DNA of 64,000 nt, from NCBI GenBank assembly GCA_949825065.1, contig OX463846.1:10125366-10189365 (forward strand). The letters run 5' to 3'. The DNA is from Odontocerum albicorne (lineage: Eukaryota; Arthropoda; Insecta; Trichoptera; Odontoceridae). The notes under the pieces are model-generated. The model was not told the origin of the DNA and did no database searches. It was given only the letters and a program-made list of their open reading frames with translations. Of the stretch, positions 54,926 to 64,000 are shown in pieces. Positions within the stretch are counted from its first letter, which is position 1; each line of letters starts with the position of its first letter. The position numbers and the translations under genes are program-made.

Positions 54926-57900
54926 ATATTTAATGTGCTCTGTACGTACACCATATACCAAAATTCAAGGGAATCCAAAGAAATAAAGAGGCAAATTGTG
55001 TTGAGTAGACATGGAATAACTCATTTGATAGAGGGTTTGGAAGGTAAAAGCTGTGAATTTTGGAAAAGTATTGCTTAGCAAAAAATATTAACTAACATTT
55101 TTAAACAAAAAATGGAAGAAAGGTTTATTGAATGAAGAAAACAATATTTTTAATAGTAATTTTATTTTTTTGAAAATCAACACATAACAATAATTACTTT
55201 TATCAGTCAAATATTCATAAAACCTTATTGATAACATAATACTTGTACTACCATTCAATACATCCAAATCAATTTTATGAAACAATAAATCTGATCTTAA
55301 GACACGATACAAAAACATAATGCGATTTGTTTCCATGTTCTTATGTTAATTTACAAAACTATTTTGATTTCAATTAATCTGTCTTTGATATTAGTTTTAT
55401 AAAAATTTATTGATAAAATTGAAACTTTCAAAAACAAATTATTATGAGAAATGCATCATGTCTTATATACTTGAATAAAAAATAAAAAAAAACAAGAAAA
55501 AGGAGTGATGTAATTTCATGGGTTAAAATCTTTAATACTAGCTTAAGGTTCCAATTTTAAGTTAAGTGCAATTCCTTAAAATATGTTATTAATTTTTAAT
55601 ATGCAAAAGTAATTCTCCTTTCAGAAACAAATTCGTTTTTTTAGTAATTAAAACATTTAAAATAGTTTTTTTTAATACAATATTATACTTCAACATTTTT
55701 AATTTAAGTATTATTTGACGTGAAATTTTTTTCTTGTATCTTTCAAAGATTTTTAATATAATTTCGTGCGTTGAAATTTTGCTAAAATAAATCTTACGAG
55801 AATTTAAGTTGCGTAAATAATGGCATCACTTTCATAGTAAAATTCCTTTGTCACCGTCTTTTGTCAAGTTTCTAAGAATAAATAAAATGAAATTCTTATT
55901 AAATAGAATTCTTCATCTTCCTTTTCTGAAATCTGAATTCGTCTTTCCATTGACCACAAAAGTACAGTTCGATAAAAGACAATAAAAAGAAATAAAAAAA
56001 AAGCATTACGCAGCATTACTTCTAAAAATAAATTAACTTTTTCAAAATATAGCCAACATCTTAAATAGACCCTTTAAAAATACTTCTCTCATTGAAATGT
56101 AATACGTTTTTCCATCTAAAAATAATATTCAGAATCCTTTGAAAATAATTCGTTTCAGGACAGCGTTATATGAGTGAAACTTGACAAAAACATTTGATTC
56201 TAGAAATACTCGTAGGTAAAAAATATGTAATAAAATTTTCAGAGAAAAATTGAAGTTTATTTCGTATGACGTAAAATTAGGTTTATGGCCGTAAGGTATC
56301 GCACTAGACTTCCATGCGAAAGGTCGCCGCTTCGAACCCCGCGCTCTGCTACTTCCTTCGAATAACACAAACATTTTTTAATATTAATTTTGTATTGAAA
56401 ATCAAATAAGTTTTTTTTAATTGTATTCATTACTGTATTTAAACATATGAAGAAATAAAAATAACAAAGATTTGTTACTTTTGAATATAGAAATCATATT
56501 TGAGTAAGTTTTTTTGTACGAGTAGCATTTTTTTATTTCGTTAAATGAATGTATCCCCATTTTACGAATTTAACAAAATTCTTCTTGAAATTCAATGGCT
56601 CGTTTAAATTAACCAAGAGTTGATTGAAAATGAAAAGAAAGTTGAATAAAACATAAATCAAGAAAAACGACTGAATTCAAAAGCATAAATTGCAGTGTAC
56701 GGTTTAAGTCAAGATACCTTACGGCTTTTCATGTGCGGAATTTAAAATTCTTAACATTAGTGAAAGCAGACTTTCAACTTTTAACGAGGGAAATTTCTAT
56801 ACGCGCTATTAACTATTCAATAACGCTTTGCTGCAGAATAAGTTTTCATATTCATGTTTTACAGAAATTTCAAAGCAAACGTTTTTTTTTCGTCACTGAT
56901 AACTAAAAAGGGTTTCATTTAATAAAGGGCAAAAACTACAAATCTTAACTTCACAAATATATTAGTCACTATAGTTAATGAATTCATTTGTTTGCATTGC
57001 AACGAAATTCTTAAAGATACATTATTGGTAACGATATAAGGCGCTAAAACATGGGCATTTAATTTAATTTCAGTATTTTTTTTTCAAAACAAATTAACGT
57101 TCAATTTAATCGATTTTGTTTTTTAGAGACCAATTTATATTTTTAAAAAGTAAAGTTTAAGATGTACACTGTAATTAAAACACAAAAACTGTAACTTTTG
57201 TAAATGTGTGAGGTAGGGACGTGCCTTGCAAAAGGCGTAGTGCACAAAGATCGTATGTGTCTCAAATCATAAACCGAATTTCTTCCCCTTCTCTAAACTT
57301 TCTCTCAAGTATCATGACTTTTCGATAAACTTTACACTTTTCGAGATGTACAGCGACTTGGTCACTTAAAGGCACCATATAAATAAGTAAAAATAATTAA
57401 ATATCTAATTGATCTATACATATATTACTTAGTTATAAAATAACTATTATTAACAATATATTTCTTACAATAATTAATTAAGTACATATTTATCTTAAAG
57501 AGGTAAAAACCTCAAAAAACTTAGGCACTCAAAAATCACTATATCTTTAGATAAAAAGATAAACTTTGACAAAAATATAGATTTAATATATTAAAACAGT
57601 TTTTCAGGGACTAATATTAGAGAAATATTTTTTTTTGTGCATTAAAAATATCATTTGATACTTACACTAAAATGAATACATTTATAATAAACGTTTATAA
57701 ATTGAACTTAAAAATGGACTTAAGGCAAAGTATCGATGTACTAGTAGTTGACCATTTATTTTCTACAAAATATGAAAAATGAAGTAAAATTATACAATGC
57801 GTAGCATAATTTGTAGATTCTTCTTATGTTATTTAGCCTTCAAACTGCAGTTAAACTTTAATCTTCAAATACATCTTACACATATGTCAAATTGTCTTTT

Positions 57901-58387
57901 TTGTGAACATATTTTTTTTTTAATTCATGGATATATTCTTATTTGAAATTTATTTAAATTGCACAAGCATGTGCTTGGTTATCATACTATAAAAGAAGAT
58001 CATAGATTTTAAAACTAAATCGGTGGCTATACATCTATGAACTATTTCAAAGATTTAAAACCAATGAAAAAAAGTAATCCGCCAATTAATAAGTGTATTT
58101 TTTTCAAAATTAAATATTGATAATCTTTATATTTTTCTGAATATTTGTACATGTTTGAAAAGTTAATAATTGTATCATTTGCTTATTTTTAATCGTTTAA
58201 TTTTCATTGTAGTAAAGTTTATATTTACAAGAGTACAAGGCTTGTCTTCGTATTGGTAAGGGTATATCCCAATAGTTACAATTGTATAAGGTAAACCCAG
58301 ACCTTTTGATACCGTACATATTTCAAATGTATTTATTTCTCCATTATCTTAACATATATTTGTAATTACCTAAAATATATTTACATA
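54926..58387. other. Low-repeat AT-rich block downstream of the AGMO-like exon
   Basis: About 3.5 kb with no LINE, SINE or satellite that I can see apart from the tRNA-like piece at 56284. Open frames (55088-55336, 56129-56374) are chance frames in AT-rich DNA. It may be 3'-flanking sequence of the gene on the minus strand. Confidence 0.45.
56284..56352 (+). tRNA. tRNA-like sequence, probably pseudogene or SINE head
   Basis: Contains an A-box-like atggccgtaaggtatcgcac and a B-box-like gcttcgaaccccg with an intervening gacttccatgcgaaaggtc that could form an anticodon arm with TCC. The T-arm stem does not pair well. It could be a lone tRNA-derived SINE head or a decayed tRNA gene. Confidence 0.35.
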
Positions 58388-58393
58388 TTTATT
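58388..58393 (-). promoter_or_regulatory. Candidate polyadenylation signal of the AGMO-like gene
   Basis: AATAAA on the minus strand, about 46 bases after the stop codon. Another AATAAA lies at 58332-58337. Either could serve as the 3' end signal; the AT-rich context limits certainty. Confidence 0.4.
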
Positions 58394-58438
58394 GCTATCA
58401 ATACTCTTATTATTTACTTATACATTTGATCAAAGTTC

Positions 58439-58711
58439 TCAGTCTTTTGAAGTCTTTTTCTTGATTTCCATGATATTGAAACCATAAAGGCACCACCAGA
58501 TAGAAGAAATAACAAAGAAAATTTGTAGCGGCACCATAACAGTCTTTTCCCACCCCGCTGCCATGTACCTCTGCGTCAGGAAGGCGAAAAACAAGCAGCG
58601 AACCAGTTCCAAGAAAACCGCGTTGGGCCTGCGATCAAACATCATTCCGATAGTCGTCAGAGAGGCTATGATGTACATCACGAAACCAATCACAGAAAGT
58701 GGAGTCATTCC
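58439..58711 (-). CDS. AGMO-like (alkylglycerol monooxygenase/TMEM195) terminal exon
   Basis: On the minus strand a coding exon begins right after a splice acceptor (ttctttctttcag, 58712-58724) with GMTPLSVIGFVMYIIASLTT and runs to TGA at 58439, about 90 residues. It contains three hydrophobic segments: LSVIGFVMYIIASLTTIG, AVFLELVRCLFFAFL and VMVPLQIFFVISSIWWCLYG. Between the first two is IGMMFDRRPNAVFLELVRCL, which fits the conserved LTS.G..DQRP.A..ME.LRC pattern at the C-terminus of alkylglycerol monooxygenases. These ER membrane enzymes cleave the ether bond of alkylglycerols using tetrahydrobiopterin and iron. The histidine-box exons are not in this exon. The C-terminus is lysine-rich (IKKKTSKD). 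The longer frame to 58855 (MKKKMKCEN...) is intron read-through. Identification is from memory of the family, not from a search. Confidence 0.72.
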   Translation of the reverse strand, partial: GMTPLSVIGFVMYIIASLTTIGMMFDRRPNAVFLELVRCLFFAFLTQRYMAAGWEKTVMVPLQIFFVISSIWWCLYGFNIMEIKKKTSKD

Positions 58712-58726
58712 CTGAAAGAAAGAAAA
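58712..58726 (-). promoter_or_regulatory. 3' splice site of the AGMO-like exon
   Basis: Minus-strand tattttctttctttcag followed by GGAATGACT: a pyrimidine-rich tract and AG directly before the start of conserved coding sequence. It decides the exon start. Confidence 0.75.
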
Positions 58727-59155
58727 TACAATCATAAAGAAAAAGTTGACAAAAAAAAAACTTGATAATAACATGAATAACGAATCCATATCAGAAACAG
58801 GAATATAGCCCAAAACCAAAATCGTTAAGTTTTCGCACTTCATTTTTTTTTTCAAATTTTATATTGACTTTGAAGCTCAATCTTTGTTTAGTCTTTAATC
58901 GAAGGCCAGGTTTTATCAGGGTTTACAACCTCTATTGTAAAACAATACGCCAGAATAACAGGTCATCGTTGGGCTCAACTCATCCAAAGTTACTTGAAAG
59001 AAATTAAAGGACATAAAAAGCTACCTAAAGCACGTTGAGTAGATGATTAACATACCATAGACGGATGAATTGAGACGCTCGATAACCACCCAAAAATTTT
59101 CGAATGATTCGATAAAAAATGGTCCCTGTCTAGTAGGAGTTTGTTTGGTAATTCC
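58727..59155. other. Probable intron start of the AGMO-like gene; no upstream exon seen
   Basis: AT-rich to mixed, no further AGMO-like coding on the minus strand. If the exon call is right, sequence from 58712 to at least 64000 is intronic or the gene is cut by the window. Confidence 0.4.
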
Positions 59156-59159
59156 TCCT

Positions 59160-59710
59160 CTGTAAAACTCCTATCTTGACCTTCGTCGTCCTATCTTGAC
59201 CTAAGCTGCACCCGTTTGGGGTAGTGTAAGCAATACGGATCACCTGAAACTCCAGAGAGTGCAGAACAAGACATTCAAGTAATATCTTTTAACACCCATC
59301 CCAGAACAAACCTTACTCGACTTCACGCCGAACAGCGAAAAGAAACCCTACAACACCACATCCTCGCTTGGACCGTGAAGTTCTATAAAAGTCAACAAAA
59401 TCACAGCAATCCCTAAGTCGCTGCCCTGAGGGCTTACGAGAGTAAATCTGACCTACCCGTCCGTTATAAGCACAGGCTCTCGAAGCATTATCTGTTGCCT
59501 GACTAGTCCACCTACAGTATTAGCTGGGACGACCAAGGTCTGAGTGAATGTGATGGAATACAAGTAGCCTGAACGAGTGGACTTGTTCTTGCTAAATAAT
59601 TAGTTATAATAATTGTTATCTAGTTATAAGTATTATGTAGGTGTTCATTATTTCTATGAAATCATATATTAAGATTGAATCTTTATAAAAATTATAAAGA
59701 AGTAAACTTA
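59160..59710 (+). mobile_element. Jockey-like LINE, 3' part
   Basis: The plus strand reads APVWGSVSNTDHLKLQRVQNKTFK (split here: APVWGSVSNTD, HLKLQRVQNKTFK) followed by a stop, then LLTPIPEQTLLDFTPN. This matches the post-RT region of jockey-clade elements (YA.PVWG....S...KLQ..QNK.LR). The 3' UTR (59360-59600) matches LINE A and LINE B at 2744-4141, and it ends in an A-rich tail near 59700. 5'-truncated and interrupted by stops. Confidence 0.85.
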
Positions 59711-60535
59711 AAAAAAATACACTAACTTGCATTATATACCTATACAGTATAATCCACATGACAAATTATTTCATATGGAACGAATAACATTGGGACACTT
59801 TTTTAATTTTATTTGTCATCATCAGGAATTATATACGAAATACCCAGGTGAGAGACAAACTTTATACATCTAGGCCACAAATATTGCCGAGGAAGATAGC
59901 TGCTGAAAAAGTGAACCAAATCACTGTATGCATGCAGCAATGCAAAACTAACTCTATTTTATTTTATATTTTTAATTATTTTTGGTTCAGCTTAGAAAAG
60001 AATAATATTTTTTATATGAAACATCAAAGTTAAGCAATGTTCTGCTTATTAACTCAGCAGAGTAGTAGTCCCTACTGGATTTTTTCACTTTAGAGCTACG
60101 CCAAAATAATTATAAGAATAATATTCCGAAAAAAGATTGAGAAAGCTATCAGAGGAGAATATTTGAAAGAAGGTGAACAAAGCCTTGCTGATATTAAATT
60201 ACTTAAGAAATTTTGTTCCGTGCCTTAGTTCCTAGTTCCTTGTAGGAAGGACAAAACAAAAATAAATGTTAAAAGGCGGTCTACTTAATTTGAGTGGTTT
60301 TAAAAGATTCTTAACCTATATTAGACGTAACGATTTTTTGAAGTTCCTCGATATAATTCAAACTGATAATTCAATATTTTATATACTTAGATATATTTCG
60401 TAAGTTAATTATTTTTCCATAACAATGTGATTTTCATGGCAACCTTGGTGATTAATTAAATTCTAATTAAGTTCTAATTAAGTTCTAGCATTTTGAGATT
60501 TTAAGTTTGATTCCTTATGGTGCTTAAACCAAATA
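59711..60535. other. No recognised gene
   Basis: AT-rich; 59820-59960 and 60130-60200 read like decayed coding (e.g. RKKIEKAIRGEYLKEGEQSL), origin unknown. Confidence 0.35.
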
Positions 60536-60539
60536 ATTA

Positions 60540-60690
60540 CATGATCTCGGTGGCCTAGTTGGGGAGACGCTTAACTTCCACCTGGGTGTTTCAAGTTACC
60601 CGAAAAAAAATTATAAGGGCCCCTGTCTGGCAAAAGAGTTTGTCTAATAACAATACTGTCACCCGCTAAATGTGAGTAATTTTTCTTTCC
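60540..60690 (+). mobile_element. SINE-2 fragment
   Basis: Head (atctcggtggcctagttggg) and body (cccctgtctggcaaaagagt, ttgtctaataacaatactgt) in family order. The B-box is degenerate (gtttcaagttacc). It stops before the usual middle section. Confidence 0.75.
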
Positions 60691-60702
60691 TCGTCACGTG
60701 GA

Positions 60703-61100
60703 TAACCTCCATGGCCTAGTTGATAAGACGCCAGATCCCAACCCGGAGGTTGCGGGTTCAAATCCCGCTAGAACACATTTAAAAAAAAAAAGGTTCCTGC
60801 CTGGTTTTCACTTAATGCCACTTTAACACTTGCCTTACTGTGCTCAACAATTCCGCCAGCCACTGTGCTTGACGCTCAGTATCCAGTGAAAAATGTATGT
60901 TTTAAATTGAAATTATGCAAAATCTGCTGGGTTATTTTTTGTAATTAGCTATAAAATTATTTTATTATGTAAGTCCTGGTCACTCACTATCCATCATAGG
61001 GTTGCAAGTGTTAACATCTTTCTAGTTAGTTGGAAAATATTGATACATGGCAATAAACCTGCCAGAGTGTACTGCATACAACGAAAGTGTACGTAAGATA
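60703..61100 (+). mobile_element. SINE-1 copy split by a 184-bp MITE
   Basis: Head and body (aacctccatggcctagttga, ggttcaaatcccg, gcctggttttcacttaatgc, cactttaa) lie before 60826. The tail (catctttctagttagttgga, tggcaataaacctgccagag, tgtactgcatacaacgaaag) resumes after 61014. The SINE-1 consensus reads cctctttaacat at the same point, so the TTAA was part of the SINE. Confidence 0.92.
60827..61010 (+). mobile_element. 184-bp MITE of the piggyBac-like family
   Basis: TTAA at 60823-60826 and 61011-61014. Ends are cacttgccttactgtgctca and, inward from the right, cacttgcaaccctatgatgg. It is the same size as the copy at 36930-37113 and nearly identical to it along its length. Confidence 0.95.
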
Positions 61101-61129
61101 TGCATTAAGAGTAAGTAGTATGTATTAGT

Positions 61130-61620
61130 AAATTTGCAATTTTGATTTATAAGAGTGAAATATGGGCGTGGAAAAATATTGAGAGGAGCCGAAAAAATGT
61201 TGCAGAAATGCGTGCACTGAGAAGAATTCTTGAAGTGACAATGTATGAGAAAATACGGAATGAATTACGAGTAATAAGGCGTAAATGTGAAATTAAGACT
61301 GGTGTGTTAAGTAAGATAAAGAATAGGACGTTGAGATGATTTGGCCATGTGAAACGAATAAATGAAGAAAGACTAACAAAAAAGACATATATTGCAAATG
61401 TGAGTGAACGCCTTTTGTGAGAGGAATACCAAGGAAAGTATGATTCGATCAAGTGAATGCTATTGAGCAAGTAGGACACCTAGAAATTCAGAAACATCGT
61501 ATGAAAGTTTTATGGATGTAGAAAAGGCTAAGGATGTGTGTCGAGATAGGTAAGTATAACGCAATGTCCTCTATGCCTACCCCTACGTAGAAATGGCTTA
61601 ATGGTATCTATGCATGTAAA
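61130..61620 (+). mobile_element. LINE C-terminal region and 3' tail
   Basis: The frame at 61142-61339 reads LIYKSEIWAW, NVAEMRALRRILEVTMYEKI and RNELRVI. After one stop it continues FGHVKRINEERLTKKTYIAN, VSE, and a 3' end gtgtgtcgagataggtaagt + ..atgtcctctatgcctacccctac. This is the standard C-terminal arrangement of an insect LINE (YGSE.W, EM+.LR+..G.T..D+.+N, WFGHV+R..E.R..K+). The minus-strand 110-codon frame over it is a shadow. Confidence 0.88.
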
Positions 61621-61960
61621 TTTTCATAAACTTTTATTTCAAAGAAATATAACATTTATATTTGATGAACAGCAGGGTCTTCAAAAGGTTAATATCGTCT
61701 CAAATGAATATTATTTTTCGCTTTGTTTTCTTGAAAATGATTCTAAGAAAATTTTGATGAAATTGTTTTCCAACAGGATACAGAGATTTTAATTAACATT
61801 TAGAAATACAACAAAATAAACTAAAAGGTTCTGTCCGTTTTAATTACATTCCAACTTGCGCGCTGGACAAGTAGTTAGCATTCTTAATTAGCACCCTTAT
61901 AGGTTTTACTTTCTGGTCTTTTTCAACACAATATGACTTATACATATTAAATGCTTTGAA
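61621..61960. other. No recognised gene
   Basis: A 63-codon frame at 61601-61792 has no recognised motif; AT-rich. Confidence 0.35.
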
Positions 61961-61962
61961 GA

Positions 61963-62215
61963 CGACCTCCGTAGCCTAGTGGTAACATTCTTGACATACA
62001 CCAGGGGGTTTCGAGTTCAATTTCTCATGTAAATGTTAAACACAAGTGGCGTTAGTCTGGTAAAAGGAGTTTTTCTGATAACAATACTCGCACGCGCCGA
62101 CTAATAGTACTGCCAGCTCGTCCAATAATGAACTGCGAGTTCCGTGCCTACTCTAGTGTTTCTGAACTCGAAAGCTTCTTTACTGGGGCTGAAGATAATA
62201 TTTTCTCCCGGTCCG
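61963..62215 (+). mobile_element. SINE-2 copy
   Basis: Head (gacgacctccgtagcctagt; B-box-like cgagttcaatttc), body (gtctggtaaaaggagttttt, ctgataacaatactcgcacg, gaactgcgagttccgtgcct, actctagtgtttctgaactc). It ends where the minus-strand LINE tail below starts. Confidence 0.85.
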
Positions 62216-62290
62216 ATACACTAATTCGGATCATCACCGTCGTCGCTGGGCCTCGTAGTCGAGGATTTCCTCGCCATTCCAACATTAATT
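62216..62290 (-). mobile_element. 3' end of the TGA-tailed LINE
   Basis: Plus-strand atcatcaccgtcgtcgctgg + gcctcgtagtcgaggatttcctcgcc is the reverse complement of the 3' end seen at 48240-48275 and 51600-51640. Only the tail is present. Confidence 0.75.
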
Positions 62291-62309
62291 TAGTGGTATA
62301 AAGAATTTA

Positions 62310-62375
62310 GTTAGATAAGGAACCGGTAGAGTTATACCGTTACAAAAAGTGGAATAAACTGTGTTTGATAAAAAA
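62310..62375 (+). mobile_element. Penelope-like element 3' end fragment
   Basis: Begins at ggaaccggtagagttatacc (just after the hammerhead GAA) and continues gtggaataaactgtgtttga. No ribozyme core upstream. Confidence 0.8.
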
Positions 62376-62552
62376 GAAAAGTTGAAAATAGTAACTGGTC
62401 CCTCTGAAACTCAATATATAGTATATAACGTTGGCACAGAAGGGGTAGTCAAAATAGGGTTTTATAATTTGAATAATAATAACTTGTATTGGCCTTTGTT
62501 TATATTTTCTCAATTGAACGGTTTTCACGAGTTGTATACAAATTCATTCGAC

Positions 62553-62640
62553 TAGAAATGGTTGGTTGAAAGAGATTGCCGCTTGGCAATAAGCCCGCCA
62601 AATTGTATTGCAATAAAAGCGTTAAATAAATAAATTGCGC
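62553..62640 (+). mobile_element. SINE-1 tail fragment
   Basis: Contains tggttggttgaaagagattg and ttggcaataagcccgccaaa, then tgtattgcaataaaagcg. Head missing. Confidence 0.8.
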
Positions 62641-62687
62641 ACATCATTTCAGGTCAAACAACTTTCCACGAAGCATTGATGTAATCC

Positions 62688-62763
62688 ATTCGATTTCACG
62701 GTCGTATTATGTTTTCGATTTCACGGTCGTATTATGTTTTCGATTTCACGGTCGTATTATGTC
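62688..62763. repeat. 25-bp tandem repeat, three copies
   Basis: Three identical copies of ttcgatttcacggtcgtatt + atgtt. Confidence 0.96.
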
Positions 62764-62820
62764 TGTATTACTTTTAGGTAATATACAATTTTACAACATA
62801 CTGTTTCATATAAGATTAAC

Positions 62821-63112
62821 GGAACGATCTCCGTTGCTTAGTTGGTAAGACGTTTGACTTCGACCCGAAAGTTTGGGTTCAACTCCCAATGGAACCAAAA
62901 AAATTGTGTGGTAAAACAGTTCGTCTGCTAACAATACTCGGACGTGTCGAATACGTGTCCGCGTATTATTATTACATCACGTGCGATAGTATTTCTAGCA
63001 CGTGCAATGACTAACTGTGAGTTACGTACCTTCTCCAGTGATTCTAATCCCAAAAACTCGATTGCTGGGCCAAAGACAATACTGTCTTCCGGTCACGCTC
63101 TTAAATATGTTT
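62821..63112 (+). mobile_element. SINE-2 copy, well preserved
   Basis: Head with A-box (ttgcttagttggtaagacgt) and B-box (gggttcaactccc), body (agttcgtctgctaacaatac, cacgtgcgatagtatttcta, cttctccagtgattctaat) and late phrase gggccaaagacaatactgtc + ttccggtcacgctctta. Lacks only the extreme 3' terminus. Confidence 0.9.
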
Positions 63113-63344
63113 GAATTATAAATTCTGATGTGTTTAAAAAAGAAAAAATGTTAGATTTATTACAGTTTTTTTATATTTCGTTCATTCATTCGTATGAGTT
63201 AATTCAACATATCCATATTAAATATGAAGTCTGTATCCCGAAAATGTTATCTTTCCCTCTGTTAATCTAGAATTTGAACAAAGAATCACTAAAACAGGCA
63301 CGTAAATGGCAATCAATTATTATAAGTGTTGTTGAGGCAAGTGA

Positions 63345-63435
63345 CTCACCGTATGTAATGAAATACTATCGCACGTGGACAGATAACAACACTCGCACGC
63401 GTCTAGCGTAAACTTTTTAACCAGACTTATTAAGA
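63345..63435 (-). mobile_element. SINE-2 fragment
   Basis: The plus-strand gaaatactatcgcacgtgga + cagataacaacactcgcacgcgtct is the reverse complement of the middle of SINE-2 and ends at its '..ctgg/aaaaag' junction (actttttaaccagac). Confidence 0.8.
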
Positions 63436-63682
63436 AGTGTGTTATTTTTCTTGAGAAGGTGCTTTATGAAAATATTACTTAACGAGCTAACTAACACCCA
63501 CTGCGTTTATTTATACGATTATATAGGGTCTTTTAAATTGAGCGTTTTTTTTTTATTCTTGGATAAAACACAGATGTCGTCGCGAACTTGCCTGGGTCTT
63601 TTGACATTTAAGAAGTGTAAATGGAGTCGTTTACAATATAACAACGCGTTCAAATTGAGAATCTATTGTAATCTCCGGAAAC

Positions 63683-63925
63683 GGTGATGTTAATTGGCCA
63701 CCAAGATCATGTGATCTGATACCGTTGGACTATTTTCTCTGGATTTAAATAAAAATCCTGGTCTATAAGAATGACCCCAATCAATTTCTGAGCTGAAGGA
63801 CGAAATTATTCGCGTTATTGGTGAGTTAGAACCGCAATTATGCCACAACGTCATCAAATTTTTTGACAAAAGAGTGGACATCTGTGGAGCTGCAAGAAGT
63901 AGACATTTTGCAGATATTGTTTATT
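63683..63925 (+). mobile_element. Tc1/mariner-superfamily transposase C-terminal relic
   Basis: The plus strand reads NWPPRSCDLIPLDYFLW (63690-63740), IKILVYKNDPNQFLS and, after a frameshift, FFDKRVDICGAARSRHFADI. This matches the end of mariner-type transposases (WPPRSPDLTPLD.FLWG..K..VY...P...L...I, then a C-terminal CR...GGH...I). The third catalytic Asp region (PxSPDLxPLD) is recognisable, but SPD is SCD here. There are stops and frameshifts. Flanking ends are not identified; the minus-strand frame over it is a shadow. Confidence 0.75.
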
Positions 63926-64000
63926 GTGTTTAAATGGTATACATTTTACTTCAATGACCAATAAAAAGTTTTTTGAAATCAAAGCAATTTGAGTGTTTTA

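Noticed and set aside
58712..58855. Extension of the AGMO-like frame upstream to an ATG at 58855
   Set aside because: The extension crosses a clear splice acceptor and its residues are low-complexity hydrophobic; it is intron.
61147..61479. 110-codon minus-strand hydrophobic frame, possibly another AGMO exon
   Set aside because: It is the antisense of a LINE C-terminal region that reads well on the plus strand.

Overview
The window looks like repeat-rich intergenic DNA from a large, AT-rich arthropod genome, most probably an insect. The evidence is its mixture of mobile elements: mariner-family transposases, a piggyBac-type element with TTAA target sites, tRNA-derived SINEs, several non-LTR retrotransposon (LINE) families, Penelope-like element (PLE) ends, solo LTRs and hAT-like ends. 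I cannot place the order from sequence alone. Nothing prokaryotic is present: no operons, ribosome binding sites or CRISPR arrays.

Only one piece of a probable host gene is visible. This is the last coding exon, with 3' splice site and polyadenylation signal, of an alkylglycerol monooxygenase (AGMO/TMEM195)-like membrane protein on the minus strand at 58439-58711. Its upstream exons would lie at higher coordinates, and I found none before 64000. The 54.9-58.4 kb block downstream of it is the least repeat-laden part of the window.

Layout: 1-4.1 kb holds LINE tails and a three-level nest (LINE, interrupted by an opposite-strand LINE, interrupted by a solo LTR). 4.9-6.2 kb is a 41-bp minisatellite. 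7.9-10.7 kb has two arrays of a 140-bp unit. 10.8-22.2 kb has LINE relics, SINEs and a minisatellite that grew out of a SINE tail. 23 kb has inverted PLE ends. 27-31.6 kb has a 53-bp array, a LINE relic and a degraded but end-to-end piggyBac-like element (29045-31559). 32.5-35.3 kb has 62-bp and 135-bp satellite arrays, each split by a terminal-inverted-repeat element. 35.4-39.8 kb has an RNase H-region LINE, a 184-bp piggyBac MITE, and a mariner split by a second solo LTR. 40-48 kb has PLE ends, a SINE split by a TTAA element that is itself split by a mariner, and a hAT relic carrying a PLE endonuclease fragment. 48-54.9 kb has LINE relics. 58.4-64 kb has the AGMO-like exon followed by more SINEs, LINEs and another 184-bp MITE split into a SINE.

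The elements form families across the window. The piggyBac-like element appears to be the source of the 184-bp MITEs. Two solo LTRs belong to one family. Two SINE families recur about nine times each. PLE ends recur at five loci and carry hammerhead-ribozyme-like motifs (CTGATGA, GAAA and a palindromic stem III). No transposase or reverse transcriptase here looks intact, so the window is mainly a record of past insertions.
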